NCBI GenBank assembly: GCA_023460975.1 | Contig: JAEWOG010000092.1 | Coordinates: 210,530 to 274,529, forward strand | Direction: 5' to 3' | Length of the DNA stretch: 64,000 nt | Origin: Actinomycetes bacterium | GTDB taxonomy: Bacteria > Actinomycetota > Actinomycetes > Propionibacteriales > Nocardioidaceae | Shown: positions 25,768-34,055 of the stretch, piece by piece | How positions within the stretch are numbered: the first letter of the stretch is position 1 | Layout of the letters: every line of letters begins with the position of its first letter | The notes under the pieces: generated by a model | What the model saw: only the letters and a program-made list of their open reading frames with translations | Told to the model about the DNA's origin: nothing | The model's database searches: none | Position numbers and translations under genes: made by a program

Positions 25768-27003
25768 TCAGGCGTACGTGACAGGCAGGCTCACGATGCC
25801 GTTGATCCACGCGCTGCGGAAGCGGGTGGGCTCGCCGGCGGGCTTCAGGTCGGGCATCTTGTCGGCGATCGTGTTGAACATGATCTCGACCTCGAGGCGC
25901 GCAAGGTTGGCGCCGATGCAGTAGTGCGCGCCGTGCCCACCGAAGGCCAGGTGGGGGTTGTGCTTGCGCGCGATGTCGAACGTCAGCGAGTTCTCGAAGA
26001 CGTCCTCGTCGTGGTTGCCGGAGGCGTAGAAGATGCCGACACGCTGGCCCTTCTTGATCATCTGGCCGCCGATCTCGACGTCCTCGAGCGCGGTGCGCTG
26101 GAACGACACCACCGGCGTGGCCCAACGGATGACCTCGTCGACCATGGTCGAGGGGCGCTCGTTCTTCCACAGCTCCCACTGCTCGGGGTTGTCGAAGAAC
26201 GCCATCATGCCGTGGGTGATCGCGTTGCGCGTGGTCTCGTTGCCCGCCACGGCGAGCAGGATCACGAAGAAGCCGAACTCGTCGTCGGTCAACGTGCCGT
26301 AGCCGTCGTCGTGGGGCGAGATCAGCTTGGTGATGATGTCGTCCTTGGGGTCCTGACGACGCTGGTCGGCCAGGCCCATCGCGTACCCGAGGATCTCGGC
26401 GGCAGCGATCTCCTCGTTGCCCTCCACGTCCGGGTCGTCGTACGAGAGCATCTGGTTGGACCAGTCGAACAGCTTGGCCCGGTCCTCCTGGGGAACGCCC
26501 ATGAGGTCCGCGATCGCCTGGAGCGGCAGCTCGGCCGCGACGTCGTGGACGAAGTCACCCTCGCCCTTGGCCAGCGCGTCGGAGACGATCTTGTCGGCGC
26601 GCTCCTGGAGGATCTCGTGCAGGGCGCCGATGGCGCGCGGCGTGAAGCCGCGGCTGATGATCTGGCGCATCTTGGTGTGGTCGGGCGCATCCTTGTTGAT
26701 GAGCATGACCTTCTGCAGCTCCACCTGGTCGCGCGTCATGTCGGGCGCGAAGCGAATGATGGCGCCGTTCTCCGCGGTGGAGAACTTCTTGCTGTCCTTG
26801 GAGACGGCGGCGATGTCGGCGTGCTTGCTGATCGCCCAGTAGCCACCGTCCTCGAATCCAGCGCAGGCCTCCGGGCCCTGCTCCACCCAGAAGACCGGAG
26901 CCGTCTTGCGCAGCTCCATGAACTCCTTGAGCGGGACGCCCACCTTGTTGATGGCGGGGTCGGTGGGGTCAAACCCCTCGGGCAGTGCGGGTGCTGCGGT
27001 CAC
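25768..27003 (-). CDS. cyp125: Steroid C26-monooxygenase CYP125
   Basis: 411 aa cytochrome P450. The heme cysteine is C362 in FGGHGAHYCIG, the I-helix has AGNETT at 253-258, and E290-x2-R293 forms the K-helix pair. CYP125 oxidises the terminal methyl of the sterol side chain to the C26 acid, the entry step. The GTG at 27003 is preferred over an ATG at 27024, because GGGAGGG precedes it at good spacing and the ATG nearly touches the KstR-like box. It is divergent from fadA5, as in Rv3545c-Rv3546. The usual downstream fadE28-fadE29 are not here but fused elsewhere (60230-62437). Confidence 0.93.
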   Translation of the reverse strand: MTAAPALPEGFDPTDPAINKVGVPLKEFMELRKTAPVFWVEQGPEACAGFEDGGYWAISKHADIAAVSKDSKKFSTAENGAIIRFAPDMTRDQVELQKVMLINKDAPDHTKMRQIISRGFTPRAIGALHEILQERADKIVSDALAKGEGDFVHDVAAELPLQAIADLMGVPQEDRAKLFDWSNQMLSYDDPDVEGNEEIAAAEILGYAMGLADQRRQDPKDDIITKLISPHDDGYGTLTDDEFGFFVILLAVAGNETTRNAITHGMMAFFDNPEQWELWKNERPSTMVDEVIRWATPVVSFQRTALEDVEIGGQMIKKGQRVGIFYASGNHDEDVFENSLTFDIARKHNPHLAFGGHGAHYCIGANLARLEVEIMFNTIADKMPDLKPAGEPTRFRSAWINGIVSLPVTYA

Positions 27004-27025
27004 AAAGATCCCTCCCAAGATCATT

Positions 27026-27039
27026 TGAAACAGGTTCTA
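27026..27039. promoter_or_regulatory. KstR-like operator before cyp125
   Basis: TGAAACAGGTTCTA, with the AAC-NN-GTT core, begins 22 nt before the cyp125 GTG. It is one of two boxes in the cyp125-fadA5 intergenic region, so each direction appears to have its own site. Confidence 0.75.
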
Positions 27040-27135
27040 CGTCGAGGTGAATGGTTACATACCGCCGGTAGGTTGTGAAGAGGATCACGCAAAGTCGCCG
27101 TATCAAGCATCACGCCACACGGTCTCCCGCAAAAC

Positions 27136-27149
27136 GAGAACGTGTTCTA
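27136..27149. promoter_or_regulatory. KstR-like operator before fadA5
   Basis: GAGAACGTGTTCTA differs from the M. tuberculosis KstR consensus as I recall it at one position only. TATTCT at 27148-27153 overlaps its right end and is 6 nt before the fadA5 ATG, so binding would cover the -10 element. Confidence 0.85.
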
Positions 27150-27159
27150 TTCTCAGCGC

Positions 27160-28323
27160 ATGGGATACCCAGTCATCGTCGAAGCAGTCCGTACGCCCCT
27201 CGGCAAGCGCAAGGGGTGGCTCGCGGGCGTCCACCCGGCAACCCTCCTCGGCCACGCCCAGACGGAGGTGCTGCGCCGCGCGGGCGTCGACTCCAGCCTG
27301 ATCGGTCAGGTCGTCGGAGGCGTGGTCACCCAGGCGGGTGAGCAGTCCAACAACATGGTGCGCCGCGCCTGGATGCACGCCGGCCTGCACAACGACACCG
27401 CCTCGACCGTCATCGACGCCCAGTGCGCCTCCGGCCAGCAGGCCGCCTCGCTCATCAACGCCATGGTCGCCAGCGACCTGATCAGCGCCGGCATCGCCTG
27501 CGGCGTCGAAGCCATGTCCCGCGTGCCGCTGGGCGGCAACGTGCCCAAGGGCATGGGCGACCCGCGTCCCGCCGAGTGGAACATCGACCTTCCCGACCAG
27601 TTCACCGGCGCCGACCGCATCGCCAAGGACCGCGGCTTCAGCCGTACGGACCTCGACGAGTTCGGCCTCTGGTCCCAGCAGAAGGCCCGCGTCGCCCTCG
27701 ACGAGGGACGCTTCACGCGCGAGACGATGAGCATCGTCGCCCCCGTCCTCGACGAGGAGGGCGCCGACACCGGTCAGACCCGCGAGGTCACCACCGACCA
27801 GGGTGTCCGCGACACCACCCTCGACAAGCTCGGCACGCTCAAGCCGGTGCTCGAGGGCGGGCTGCACACCGCCGGCACCGCCTCCCAGATCACCGACGGT
27901 GCTGCCGCACTGCTGATCATGGACTCCGATGTCGCCAAGGCGCAGGGCCTCACCCCCCGCGCGCGCATCGTCACCTCCGCCCTCGTGGGCGCAGAGGCGT
28001 ACTACCACCTCGACGGCCCGGTCCAGGTGACCGAGAAGATGCTCGCCGACACATCGATGACCATCGGTGACATCGACATCTGCGAGGTCAACGAGGCCTT
28101 CGCTGCCGTGGTCATGAGCTGGGCGAAGGTGCACCAGGTGCCCGCCGACAAGATCAACGTCAACGGCGGCGCGATCGCGCTGGGCCACCCGGTCGGCGCC
28201 ACCGGCGTACGCCTCATCACCTCGGCCCTGCACGAGCTCGAGCGTCGCGACGCCTCCACCGCGCTGATCGCTGCCTGCGCCGGCGGCGCACAGGCGTCCG
28301 GCACCATCATCGAGCGGATCTGA
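27160..28323 (+). CDS. fadA5: FadA5 steroid side-chain thiolase
   Basis: 387 aa thiolase. Catalytic residues are C89 (DAQCASGQQ), H343 (ALGHPVG) and C373 (CAGGAQ). It thiolyses 3-ketoacyl-CoA esters of the sterol side chain. The N-terminus MGYPVIVEAVRTPLGKR is strikingly like that of M. tuberculosis FadA5. The ATG follows TATTCT by 6 nt, so the message is probably leaderless. It is divergent from cyp125 and followed after one base by an acyl-CoA dehydrogenase gene. Confidence 0.93.
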   Translation: MGYPVIVEAVRTPLGKRKGWLAGVHPATLLGHAQTEVLRRAGVDSSLIGQVVGGVVTQAGEQSNNMVRRAWMHAGLHNDTASTVIDAQCASGQQAASLINAMVASDLISAGIACGVEAMSRVPLGGNVPKGMGDPRPAEWNIDLPDQFTGADRIAKDRGFSRTDLDEFGLWSQQKARVALDEGRFTRETMSIVAPVLDEEGADTGQTREVTTDQGVRDTTLDKLGTLKPVLEGGLHTAGTASQITDGAAALLIMDSDVAKAQGLTPRARIVTSALVGAEAYYHLDGPVQVTEKMLADTSMTIGDIDICEVNEAFAAVVMSWAKVHQVPADKINVNGGAIALGHPVGATGVRLITSALHELERRDASTALIAACAGGAQASGTIIERI

Positions 28324-28324
28324 C

Positions 28325-29569
28325 GTGAGCGCCTTCATCTGGTCCGAGGACGACGTCACCGTCCGCGAGGCCGTGCGCAAGTGGGTCGACGCGACCGTCC
28401 GCCCGGCCCGCGACGACCTGGAGCACGGCGGCGTGCCCCCGTACGAGATCGCCCGGGACTACTACGCCACGTTCGGCATCGCTGAGGCGGCCGCGGAGAA
28501 GTTCGACTGGGAGATCGCGCGCGACGAGGCGCTGATAGCCGGCACGCCGTTCGACGTGGCGCAGCCCGAGGAGATGGACTCCTCCACGATGACGATCTCC
28601 AACATCGAGCTCGTCAAGGTCTGCCCCGGCATTCCCACGTCCATCGGGATCTCGGCCGGCATGACCGCGGCCACGATCAACGCCCTCGGCACGATCGAGC
28701 AGCGCAAGCGCTGGGTGCGCGACCTGCTCACGCTCGAGAAGGTCGGCGCCTGGGCGATCACCGAGCCCGACTCGGGCTCGGATGCCTTCGGCGGCATGCG
28801 GACCACCGCCAAGCCGGACGGCGACGGCTGGGTCCTCAACGGGCAGAAGACGTTCATCACCAACGGGCCGTACGCCGACACGATGGTGGTCTACGCCAAG
28901 CTCGACGACGGCTCGGGAGCCGACAAGCGCGAGGCGCCCGTGATGATCTTCGTGCTCGAGAAGGGCATGGAGGGGCTCACCCAGGGCAAGGCGTTCCGCA
29001 AGATGGGGATGCACTCCTCCCCCACGGGCGAGCTGTTCTTCGACCACGTCCGCGTCACCACGGACAACCTGCTGGCCGGCGAGCCGCGCCTCGCGGACGC
29101 CCCCAAGGCGGACGGTCGCGAGTCGGCCCGGGCCAACTTCGTGGCGGAGCGGTTCGGCATCGCCACGTTCAGCCTCGGCATCATCGAAGAGTGCCTGCGC
29201 CTGTGCGTGGACTACGCCAAGACGCGTGAGCTGTGGGGCAAGCCGATCGGCGAGTTCCAGCTCATCCAGGCGAAGCTCGCGGAGATGGAGATCGCGCGCG
29301 TCAACGTCGAGAACATGGTGCTCAAGGGCCTTGACTACAAGCGCCGCGGCCAGATCCTCGATCTCGCTGAGGCGTCGGCGATGAAGCTCTACTCCTCCCG
29401 CGCGGCCAGCGAAGTCACGATGGAAGCGGTCCAGCTCTTCGGCGGCAACGGCTACATGGCTGAGTACCACGTCGAGCAGTTGGCGCGCGACGCCAAGGTG
29501 CTGATGATCTACGCCGGTTCCAACGAGGTGCAGACCACCCACGTCGCGAAGCGTCTCCTGCGCCGCTGA
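28325..29569 (+). CDS. Acyl-CoA dehydrogenase following fadA5
   Basis: 414 aa acyl-CoA dehydrogenase of the usual single-subunit length. TEPDSGSDAFGG, GQKTFITNGPYAD, KTRELWGKPIGEFQ and MIYAGSNEVQ are the family blocks. The likely catalytic Glu is in NFVAERFGIA, the loop position used by isovaleryl/long-chain types. It is encoded one base after fadA5, so it is in the sterol regulon by transcription. M. tuberculosis has no dehydrogenase gene at this place; the substrate is unknown. A terminator hairpin within the downstream repeat ends the operon. Confidence 0.85.
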   Translation: MSAFIWSEDDVTVREAVRKWVDATVRPARDDLEHGGVPPYEIARDYYATFGIAEAAAEKFDWEIARDEALIAGTPFDVAQPEEMDSSTMTISNIELVKVCPGIPTSIGISAGMTAATINALGTIEQRKRWVRDLLTLEKVGAWAITEPDSGSDAFGGMRTTAKPDGDGWVLNGQKTFITNGPYADTMVVYAKLDDGSGADKREAPVMIFVLEKGMEGLTQGKAFRKMGMHSSPTGELFFDHVRVTTDNLLAGEPRLADAPKADGRESARANFVAERFGIATFSLGIIEECLRLCVDYAKTRELWGKPIGEFQLIQAKLAEMEIARVNVENMVLKGLDYKRRGQILDLAEASAMKLYSSRAASEVTMEAVQLFGGNGYMAEYHVEQLARDAKVLMIYAGSNEVQTTHVAKRLLRR

Positions 29570-29590
29570 CCGCGTTTGCCTGCTTCTCTC

Positions 29591-29667
29591 CCGGAGGGTC
29601 CCCGCTCAGGCGGGGACCCTCTCACGTTGTGGGCGTTGCAAAGGCCACAACGTGACGGTTTCACCCA
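29591..29667 (+). repeat. Left copy of a 77-bp two-hairpin repeat
   Basis: It contains a perfect 12-bp terminator-like stem (29594-29605 with 29610-29621), then a second stem CACGTTGTGG/CCACAACGTG around GCGTTGCAAAG. A copy in reverse orientation lies at 31366-31442. The first hairpin also serves as terminator for fadA5-fadE. Confidence 0.8.
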
Positions 29668-29740
29668 CCCAGTCGCGCCTTCTCCACAACCCCGTCGTAC
29701 GCACCCCCGCAGCGCCGCTCGGCTGGGCAGACTGACACGC

Positions 29741-30697
29741 ATGCCCGACTTCCCCGTCACTCCCGCCGACGTGCTCCTTCGACGTGACCTCGTCGCCCAG
29801 GGACTGACCGATCGCGACATCTGGCGACAGGTACGCGAGGGCCACCTCTTCAAGATCCGTCACGGCGCGTACGTGCCGGCCGACCTGACCACAGACTTCG
29901 ACGAGATCGCCGAGCTCCGCCTGCGGGCCCGAGCGGTCGTACGCACGGCCCACGCAACGAGCGTGCTGAGTCATCAGAGTGCCCTTGCCGAGTACGGCGT
30001 GCCCCTGTGGGGAGTCGACACCGCGACGGTCCACCTGACCCGTACGGATCAGCGGGCCGGCCGGCGAGAGGCAGGAATCGCGCACCATCGTGGCGAGTGC
30101 ACTCCCGCGGACTGGGCGATCCGTGAGGGCGTACGCGTGATGACTCCGGCCAGGGCGGCGCTGGAAGTGGTGACCTCTGCTTCCCCAGAGGCAGGGTTGG
30201 TGGCGGTCTCGGCAATGCTGAACGCCCGACTCGTCACCGAGCAGGAGTTGGACGCGGCATGGGAACGCACGGTCCGCTGGCCCAACTCACTGCATGCGCG
30301 CATGGTCCTAGCCCGCGCGGACGCACGCCTCTCGAGCGTGGGCGAGTCACGGACCTGGCATCTGTTCCACGCGCAGCGGATTCCGTTGCCGGAACCCCAG
30401 GTACGCGTCGTCGACGACACCGGGGCACTGCTGGGAATCAGCGACTTCGCGTGGCGAGACAGGGGCGTCTTCCTGGAGTTCGACGGCCAGGCCAAGTACC
30501 ACCACCATCGGCGACCGGAGGAGAGCGTCACGGACTATGTCCTGCGCGAGAAGCGACGCGAGGAGGCGATCTGCGCCGCCACCGGCTGGGTGTGCATCCG
30601 GATCACGTGGGAGGACCTGAGCCGCCCCCATGGCACCGCGCGCCGCATCAAGGCGTTGCTGGAGAGCCGCCGCATCGGGGTCGCGAGATCGGCGTGA
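29741..30697 (+). CDS. AbiEi-antitoxin-like/DUF559-like protein
   Basis: 318 aa. The N-terminal ~80 residues form a winged-helix segment like AbiEi-type antitoxins (VLLRRDLVAQGLTDRDIWRQVREG then RHGAYVP). The C-terminal part (FLEFDGQAKYH, followed by EKRREEAICAATGWVCIRITW) resembles the DUF559/restriction-endonuclease fold, with E and D residues at plausible catalytic places. Such proteins are abundant as multi-copy families in Nocardioides-type genomes. No AbiEii toxin gene is next to it, so a classical type IV toxin-antitoxin pair is not supported. Confidence 0.7.
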   Translation: MPDFPVTPADVLLRRDLVAQGLTDRDIWRQVREGHLFKIRHGAYVPADLTTDFDEIAELRLRARAVVRTAHATSVLSHQSALAEYGVPLWGVDTATVHLTRTDQRAGRREAGIAHHRGECTPADWAIREGVRVMTPARAALEVVTSASPEAGLVAVSAMLNARLVTEQELDAAWERTVRWPNSLHARMVLARADARLSSVGESRTWHLFHAQRIPLPEPQVRVVDDTGALLGISDFAWRDRGVFLEFDGQAKYHHHRRPEESVTDYVLREKRREEAICAATGWVCIRITWEDLSRPHGTARRIKALLESRRIGVARSA

Positions 30698-30736
30698 CCT
30701 GCCAGACCTGGTGGCCCTGGGTGGCAAGCGGCATTC

Positions 30737-31327
30737 TCAGCCGCTCACCCGCAGGACGCTGACGGCGAAGTTGGAGTCCGCCGTGAAGGGTTCGAGGTCC
30801 CACGTGGCGAAGCGATGCTCCACGACCATCCTTGCGCTGGCCACGTCGGCGTCGAAGCGTTCGTACGGGTAGCCCTCCTCGCGGCGGAAGCCGACCACCA
30901 CGCGGCCACCGGGACGTACGTGTGCGGCGATGCGCGCCAGCACGGCCGGTTCGCTGCCCTGCGCCACGAACAGCAGTACGTTGCCTGCCACGACGGCGAG
31001 GTCGAACGGCTCCTCGTCGAGGTCCAGAACGCTCAGGTCAGCCACCACCCAGTCCGGCCCCGGGTGGTCGTGTCGCGCCGCCTCGATGAGGATCGGGTCG
31101 ACGTCCGCGCCCACCACCACGTGGCCGCGGCGATGCAGCTCCCCGCCGACCCGGCCCGGACCACAACCGGCGTCGAGGATGCGTGCCCCGCGCGGGAGCA
31201 TCGCGTCGACCATGCGCGCTTCGCCGGCGAGGTCGGCGCCTTCGGCCGCCATGGTGCGGAAGCGCTCGACGTACCACTCGGAGTGACCGTCCTTGGTGCT
31301 GGTGAACCAGCGGGGCTGCTCAGTCAT
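30737..31327 (-). CDS. SAM-dependent methyltransferase
   Basis: 196 aa class I methyltransferase. Motif I is ILDAGCGPGRVG, followed by GADVDPILIEAA (motif II acid) and WVVADLSVLDLDEEPFDLAVVAGNVLLF. The substrate is unknown. ATG 31327 (MTEQPRWF) is taken; ATG 31345 is possible. It is convergent with the AbiEi-like gene, only 39 nt apart, and both lie between the inverted 77-bp repeats. Confidence 0.82.
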   Translation of the reverse strand: MTEQPRWFTSTKDGHSEWYVERFRTMAAEGADLAGEARMVDAMLPRGARILDAGCGPGRVGGELHRRGHVVVGADVDPILIEAARHDHPGPDWVVADLSVLDLDEEPFDLAVVAGNVLLFVAQGSEPAVLARIAAHVRPGGRVVVGFRREEGYPYERFDADVASARMVVEHRFATWDLEPFTADSNFAVSVLRVSG

Positions 31328-31365
31328 GCCGCCATCGTCGCTCATGGGCCTGAACCACCACTGGG

Positions 31366-31442
31366 CGGGGGAAACCCTCACGTAGTGGCCTTTGCAACGC
31401 CCTCAACGTGCGAGGACCCCCGCCTGAGCGGGGGTCCTCCGG
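31366..31442 (-). repeat. Right (inverted) copy of the 77-bp two-hairpin repeat
   Basis: On the minus strand it aligns end to end with 29591-29667, with roughly a dozen differences. Changes in the first hairpin occur in compensating pairs (GGT/ACC in one copy, GAC/GTC in the other), so the stem is kept. It shares GCGTTGCAAAGGCCAC and CCCCGCTCAGGCGGGG exactly. Confidence 0.8.
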
Positions 31443-31515
31443 TACGCAAGGCGCTGCCGAGCCCGGAACACTGCGGACTACGCAGCGCCGGGTGACGAGG
31501 CGGTGGGGTGGAGCC

Positions 31516-32391
31516 TCAGGAGCCGTACACCTTGTCCGCCACCGCACCCTCGGAGATCAGGGCATCGACGATCTCGCCCAGCTCGGTCGCCTCCCAGCGA
31601 CGGCCGGCGTCGCGCGAGGCGCCGTGGCGCCAGCCGTCCTCGAGCGTGAGCAGCCCGCCGTCCGACTCGAACACGCGTCCGGTCACGTGGCCCGCCGCCT
31701 GCGAGGCGAGCCAGGCGACGATCGGGCTGTTGTCCTCGGGCAGAGCCATCTGTGAGGTGTCGAAAGCACCCTCGGTCATGCGGGTCTTGGCGACGGGCGC
31801 CAGCGCGTTCACCGTCACGCCCACGCGGCCGAGCTCGGCCGCCGCCACCAGGGTCATCGAGGCGATGCCGCCCTTGGCCGCGGAGTAGGCGACCTGTCCG
31901 ATCGAGCCCTGCAGGCCCGCGCCCGAGGTGGTGTTGATGACGCGAGCGGCCCGCTGGCGGCCGGCCTTGGACTCGGCCCGCCAGTACGCGGCCGCGTGGC
32001 GCAGCGGAGCGAAGTGGCCCTTCAGGTGCACCCGGATCACCGCGTCCCACTCGTCCTCGGTGGCGTTGACGAGCATGCGGTCGCGCACGAACCCGGCGTT
32101 GTTGACGAGGATGTCCAGCCCGCCGAACGTGTCGATGGCCTGCTGCACCATGGCGCCAGCCTGCTCGAAGTCTGCGACGTCGGCGCCGTTGACGACGGCC
32201 TGGCCGCCCATGGCCTCGATCTCGGCCACGACCTGGTGGGCGGGCGAGTCCTCCTTCTCACCGTTGTTGGAGACGCCGAAGTCGTTGACGACGACCTTCG
32301 CCCCGTGACGGGCGAGCTCCAGCGCGTGCGCGCGGCCGATGCCGCGGCCCGCGCCGGTGACGATCGCGATGCGGTTCTCAAGCAGTGCCAT
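31516..32391 (-). CDS. Short-chain dehydrogenase (Rv3548c-like)
   Basis: 291 aa SDR. The cofactor motif is TGAGRGIGRAHA, the structural NNAG is present, and the active site is Y-x3-K in VAYSAAKGG with the preceding Ser in TTSGAG. A C-terminal extension of about 40 residues follows the Rossmann core, as in HSD17B4-type dehydrogenases. It is the second gene of a leftward operon behind the HIP-regulon operator and corresponds to Rv3548c in the KstR2 regulon. It probably oxidises a hydroxyacyl-CoA intermediate; the exact step is not readable. Confidence 0.85.
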   Translation of the reverse strand: MALLENRIAIVTGAGRGIGRAHALELARHGAKVVVNDFGVSNNGEKEDSPAHQVVAEIEAMGGQAVVNGADVADFEQAGAMVQQAIDTFGGLDILVNNAGFVRDRMLVNATEDEWDAVIRVHLKGHFAPLRHAAAYWRAESKAGRQRAARVINTTSGAGLQGSIGQVAYSAAKGGIASMTLVAAAELGRVGVTVNALAPVAKTRMTEGAFDTSQMALPEDNSPIVAWLASQAAGHVTGRVFESDGGLLTLEDGWRHGASRDAGRRWEATELGEIVDALISEGAVADKVYGS

Positions 32392-32396
32392 GGGGG

Positions 32397-33191
32397 TCAC
32401 CCTTCGCTGTTGGTGGCGGCGCCGTGCGGCGTCGCATGGTTGAGGACGTACTGGAAGACGGGGAGCTCGCCGCCGCCGTGGCACTCGATCGAGGCGCCGG
32501 TGACGTACGAGGCGAGGTCGCTGGCCAGGAAGAGCGCCACGTTGCCGACCTCACGGGGGGCAGCCATCCTGCCCAGTGGGATGGTGGCCTCGATGGCCTT
32601 CACGGTGGCGTCGCCGCCGTAGTGGTCGTCGGTCTGCTCCGTGCGGCACAGTCCGACGTTGATCGCGTTGACGCGCACCTTCGGGCCCCACTCCATGCCC
32701 AGGGACTGGGTCAAGGAGTCGACGCCGGCCTTGGCAGCGCCGTACGCAGCAGTGCCCGGCGAGGGGCGCAAGGCGCTGATCGAGGAGATGTTCACGATCG
32801 ACCCGCCCTCCGGCTGGGCCTGCATGACGGCGTTCGCGGCCTGTGCCACCAGCAGCGGTGCGGTCAGGTTGAGCCCGAGGATCCGGTCGTGCAGGCGGGG
32901 TGAGGCGTCGGCGGCGAGCGCGTACGGGGCTCCCCCGGCGTTGTTGATCACGACGTCGAGGCGGCCGTGCGTGGCAACGATCCGATCGATGAGGGCGGCG
33001 ACCGAGGAGGGGTCACGGACGTCGCACACCAGGTGGGTGGTGCCTGGGGCAGGCGCGTCCACCTCGGAGCGGGCGCAGGTGACGACGGTGGCACCCGCGT
33101 CGACGAATGCCGCGCTGATGCCGGCGCCGATGCCGCGGGACCCGCCCGTGACGAGGACGACCCGGCCGGAGAGGTCGATGGAGACTGACAT
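32397..33191 (-). CDS. Short-chain dehydrogenase (Rv3549c-like)
   Basis: 264 aa SDR with TGGSRGIGAG, NNAGG, Ser in NISSIS and Y-x3-K in AAYGAAKAG. It corresponds by position to Rv3549c, divergent from echA20. The ATG follows TAGCCT by 6 nt and the palindromic operator at 33201-33226 covers that -10 element, so the message is probably leaderless and repressed by KstR2. It is followed by the second SDR after 5 nt. The substrate is inferred to lie in HIP degradation. Confidence 0.87.
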   Translation of the reverse strand: MSVSIDLSGRVVLVTGGSRGIGAGISAAFVDAGATVVTCARSEVDAPAPGTTHLVCDVRDPSSVAALIDRIVATHGRLDVVINNAGGAPYALAADASPRLHDRILGLNLTAPLLVAQAANAVMQAQPEGGSIVNISSISALRPSPGTAAYGAAKAGVDSLTQSLGMEWGPKVRVNAINVGLCRTEQTDDHYGGDATVKAIEATIPLGRMAAPREVGNVALFLASDLASYVTGASIECHGGGELPVFQYVLNHATPHGAATNSEG

Positions 33192-33200
33192 GCTGATAGG

Positions 33201-33226
33201 CTACCAAGCAAACGTTTGGTTGTGTG
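33201..33226. promoter_or_regulatory. HIP-regulon operator (candidate KstR2 site), copy 1
   Basis: An imperfect palindrome centred between 33213 and 33214. The left arm is CTACCAAGCAAAC; the right arm starts GTTTGGTTG. Eight of ten central positions pair. It lies between the Rv3549c-like gene and echA20 and overlaps the leftward -10 (TAGCCT, 33203-33198). Confidence 0.8.
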
Positions 33227-33264
33227 GAGTCGGGCCGGGCCCGACCACTGCGAAAGGTTGGTTC

Positions 33265-34026
33265 ATGGCCATCACCTCCGAGTTGCGCGAGGACCACGTC
33301 CGCGTCATCACCATGGAGCACGGCAAGGTCAACGCCCTGCCGGTCGCCGACTGGTTCGGCGTCGCCGAGGCCCTCGACGCGGCAAGCCGTGACCCCGAGA
33401 CCCGCGTGGTCGTGCTGCGCGCCGAGGGCCGCGGCTTCAACGCTGGCGTCGACATCAAGGAGATGCAGAACACCACGGGATTCGATGCCCTCCTCGGCGC
33501 CAACGCGGGCTGCTACGCCGCGTTCAAGGCCGTGTACGAGTGCGCCGTTCCCGTCATCGCCGCCGTCAACGGTCACTGCATCGGTGGCGGCGTCGGCCTG
33601 GTCGGCAACGCCGACATCGTGGTCGCCAGCGACGACGCCTACTTCAGCGTCCCCGAGGTCAACCAGGGCGCGCTGGGCGCGGCCACCCACATGGCCCGAC
33701 TCGTTCCGCAGCACATGATGCGCACCCTCTACTTCACCGCTGGCCGCATCAACGCGACGCAGCTCGTGGAGTACGGCACGGTCTACCGCGCGGTCCCCCG
33801 CGCCGAGCTGGACGAGGCAGCCCTCGAGATCGCGCGCACCATCGCATCCAAGAACCCCAAGGTCATCCGCGCGGCCAAGGAGGCCATCAACGGGATCGAC
33901 CCGATCGACGTGAACAAGTCCTACCGCTTCGAGCAGGGCTTCACCTTCGAACTCAACCTCAAGGGCGTCGCGGACGAGCTCCGCGACGACTTCGCAGGCA
34001 CCGACAAGGCCAAGACGGCCAACTGA
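33265..34026 (+). CDS. echA20: EchA20 ring-opening hydrolase of the HIP pathway
   Basis: 253 aa crotonase-fold protein. EGRGFNAGVDIKEM and NGHCIGGGVGLVGNADIV form the oxyanion hole. In mycobacteria EchA20 hydrolyses the five-membered ring D of the HIP-derived CoA ester before IpdAB opens ring C. It heads the echA20-ipdA-ipdB-ipdC operon, as in Rv3550-Rv3553. ATG 33265 has a modest GAAAGG upstream; the operator at 33201-33226 lies about 40 nt before it. Confidence 0.9.
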   Translation: MAITSELREDHVRVITMEHGKVNALPVADWFGVAEALDAASRDPETRVVVLRAEGRGFNAGVDIKEMQNTTGFDALLGANAGCYAAFKAVYECAVPVIAAVNGHCIGGGVGLVGNADIVVASDDAYFSVPEVNQGALGAATHMARLVPQHMMRTLYFTAGRINATQLVEYGTVYRAVPRAELDEAALEIARTIASKNPKVIRAAKEAINGIDPIDVNKSYRFEQGFTFELNLKGVADELRDDFAGTDKAKTAN

Positions 34027-34055
34027 CCCGCACTGCCAGGAAAGGAACTTCCTCG

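Noticed and set aside
29741..31327. Complete type IV toxin-antitoxin pair
   Set aside because: The partner of the AbiEi-like gene is a class I methyltransferase on the other strand, not an AbiEii nucleotidyltransferase.
29591..31442. Insertion sequence with terminal inverted repeats
   Set aside because: There is no transposase and each repeat has its own hairpin resembling a terminator; the cassette idea is kept only as a hypothesis.
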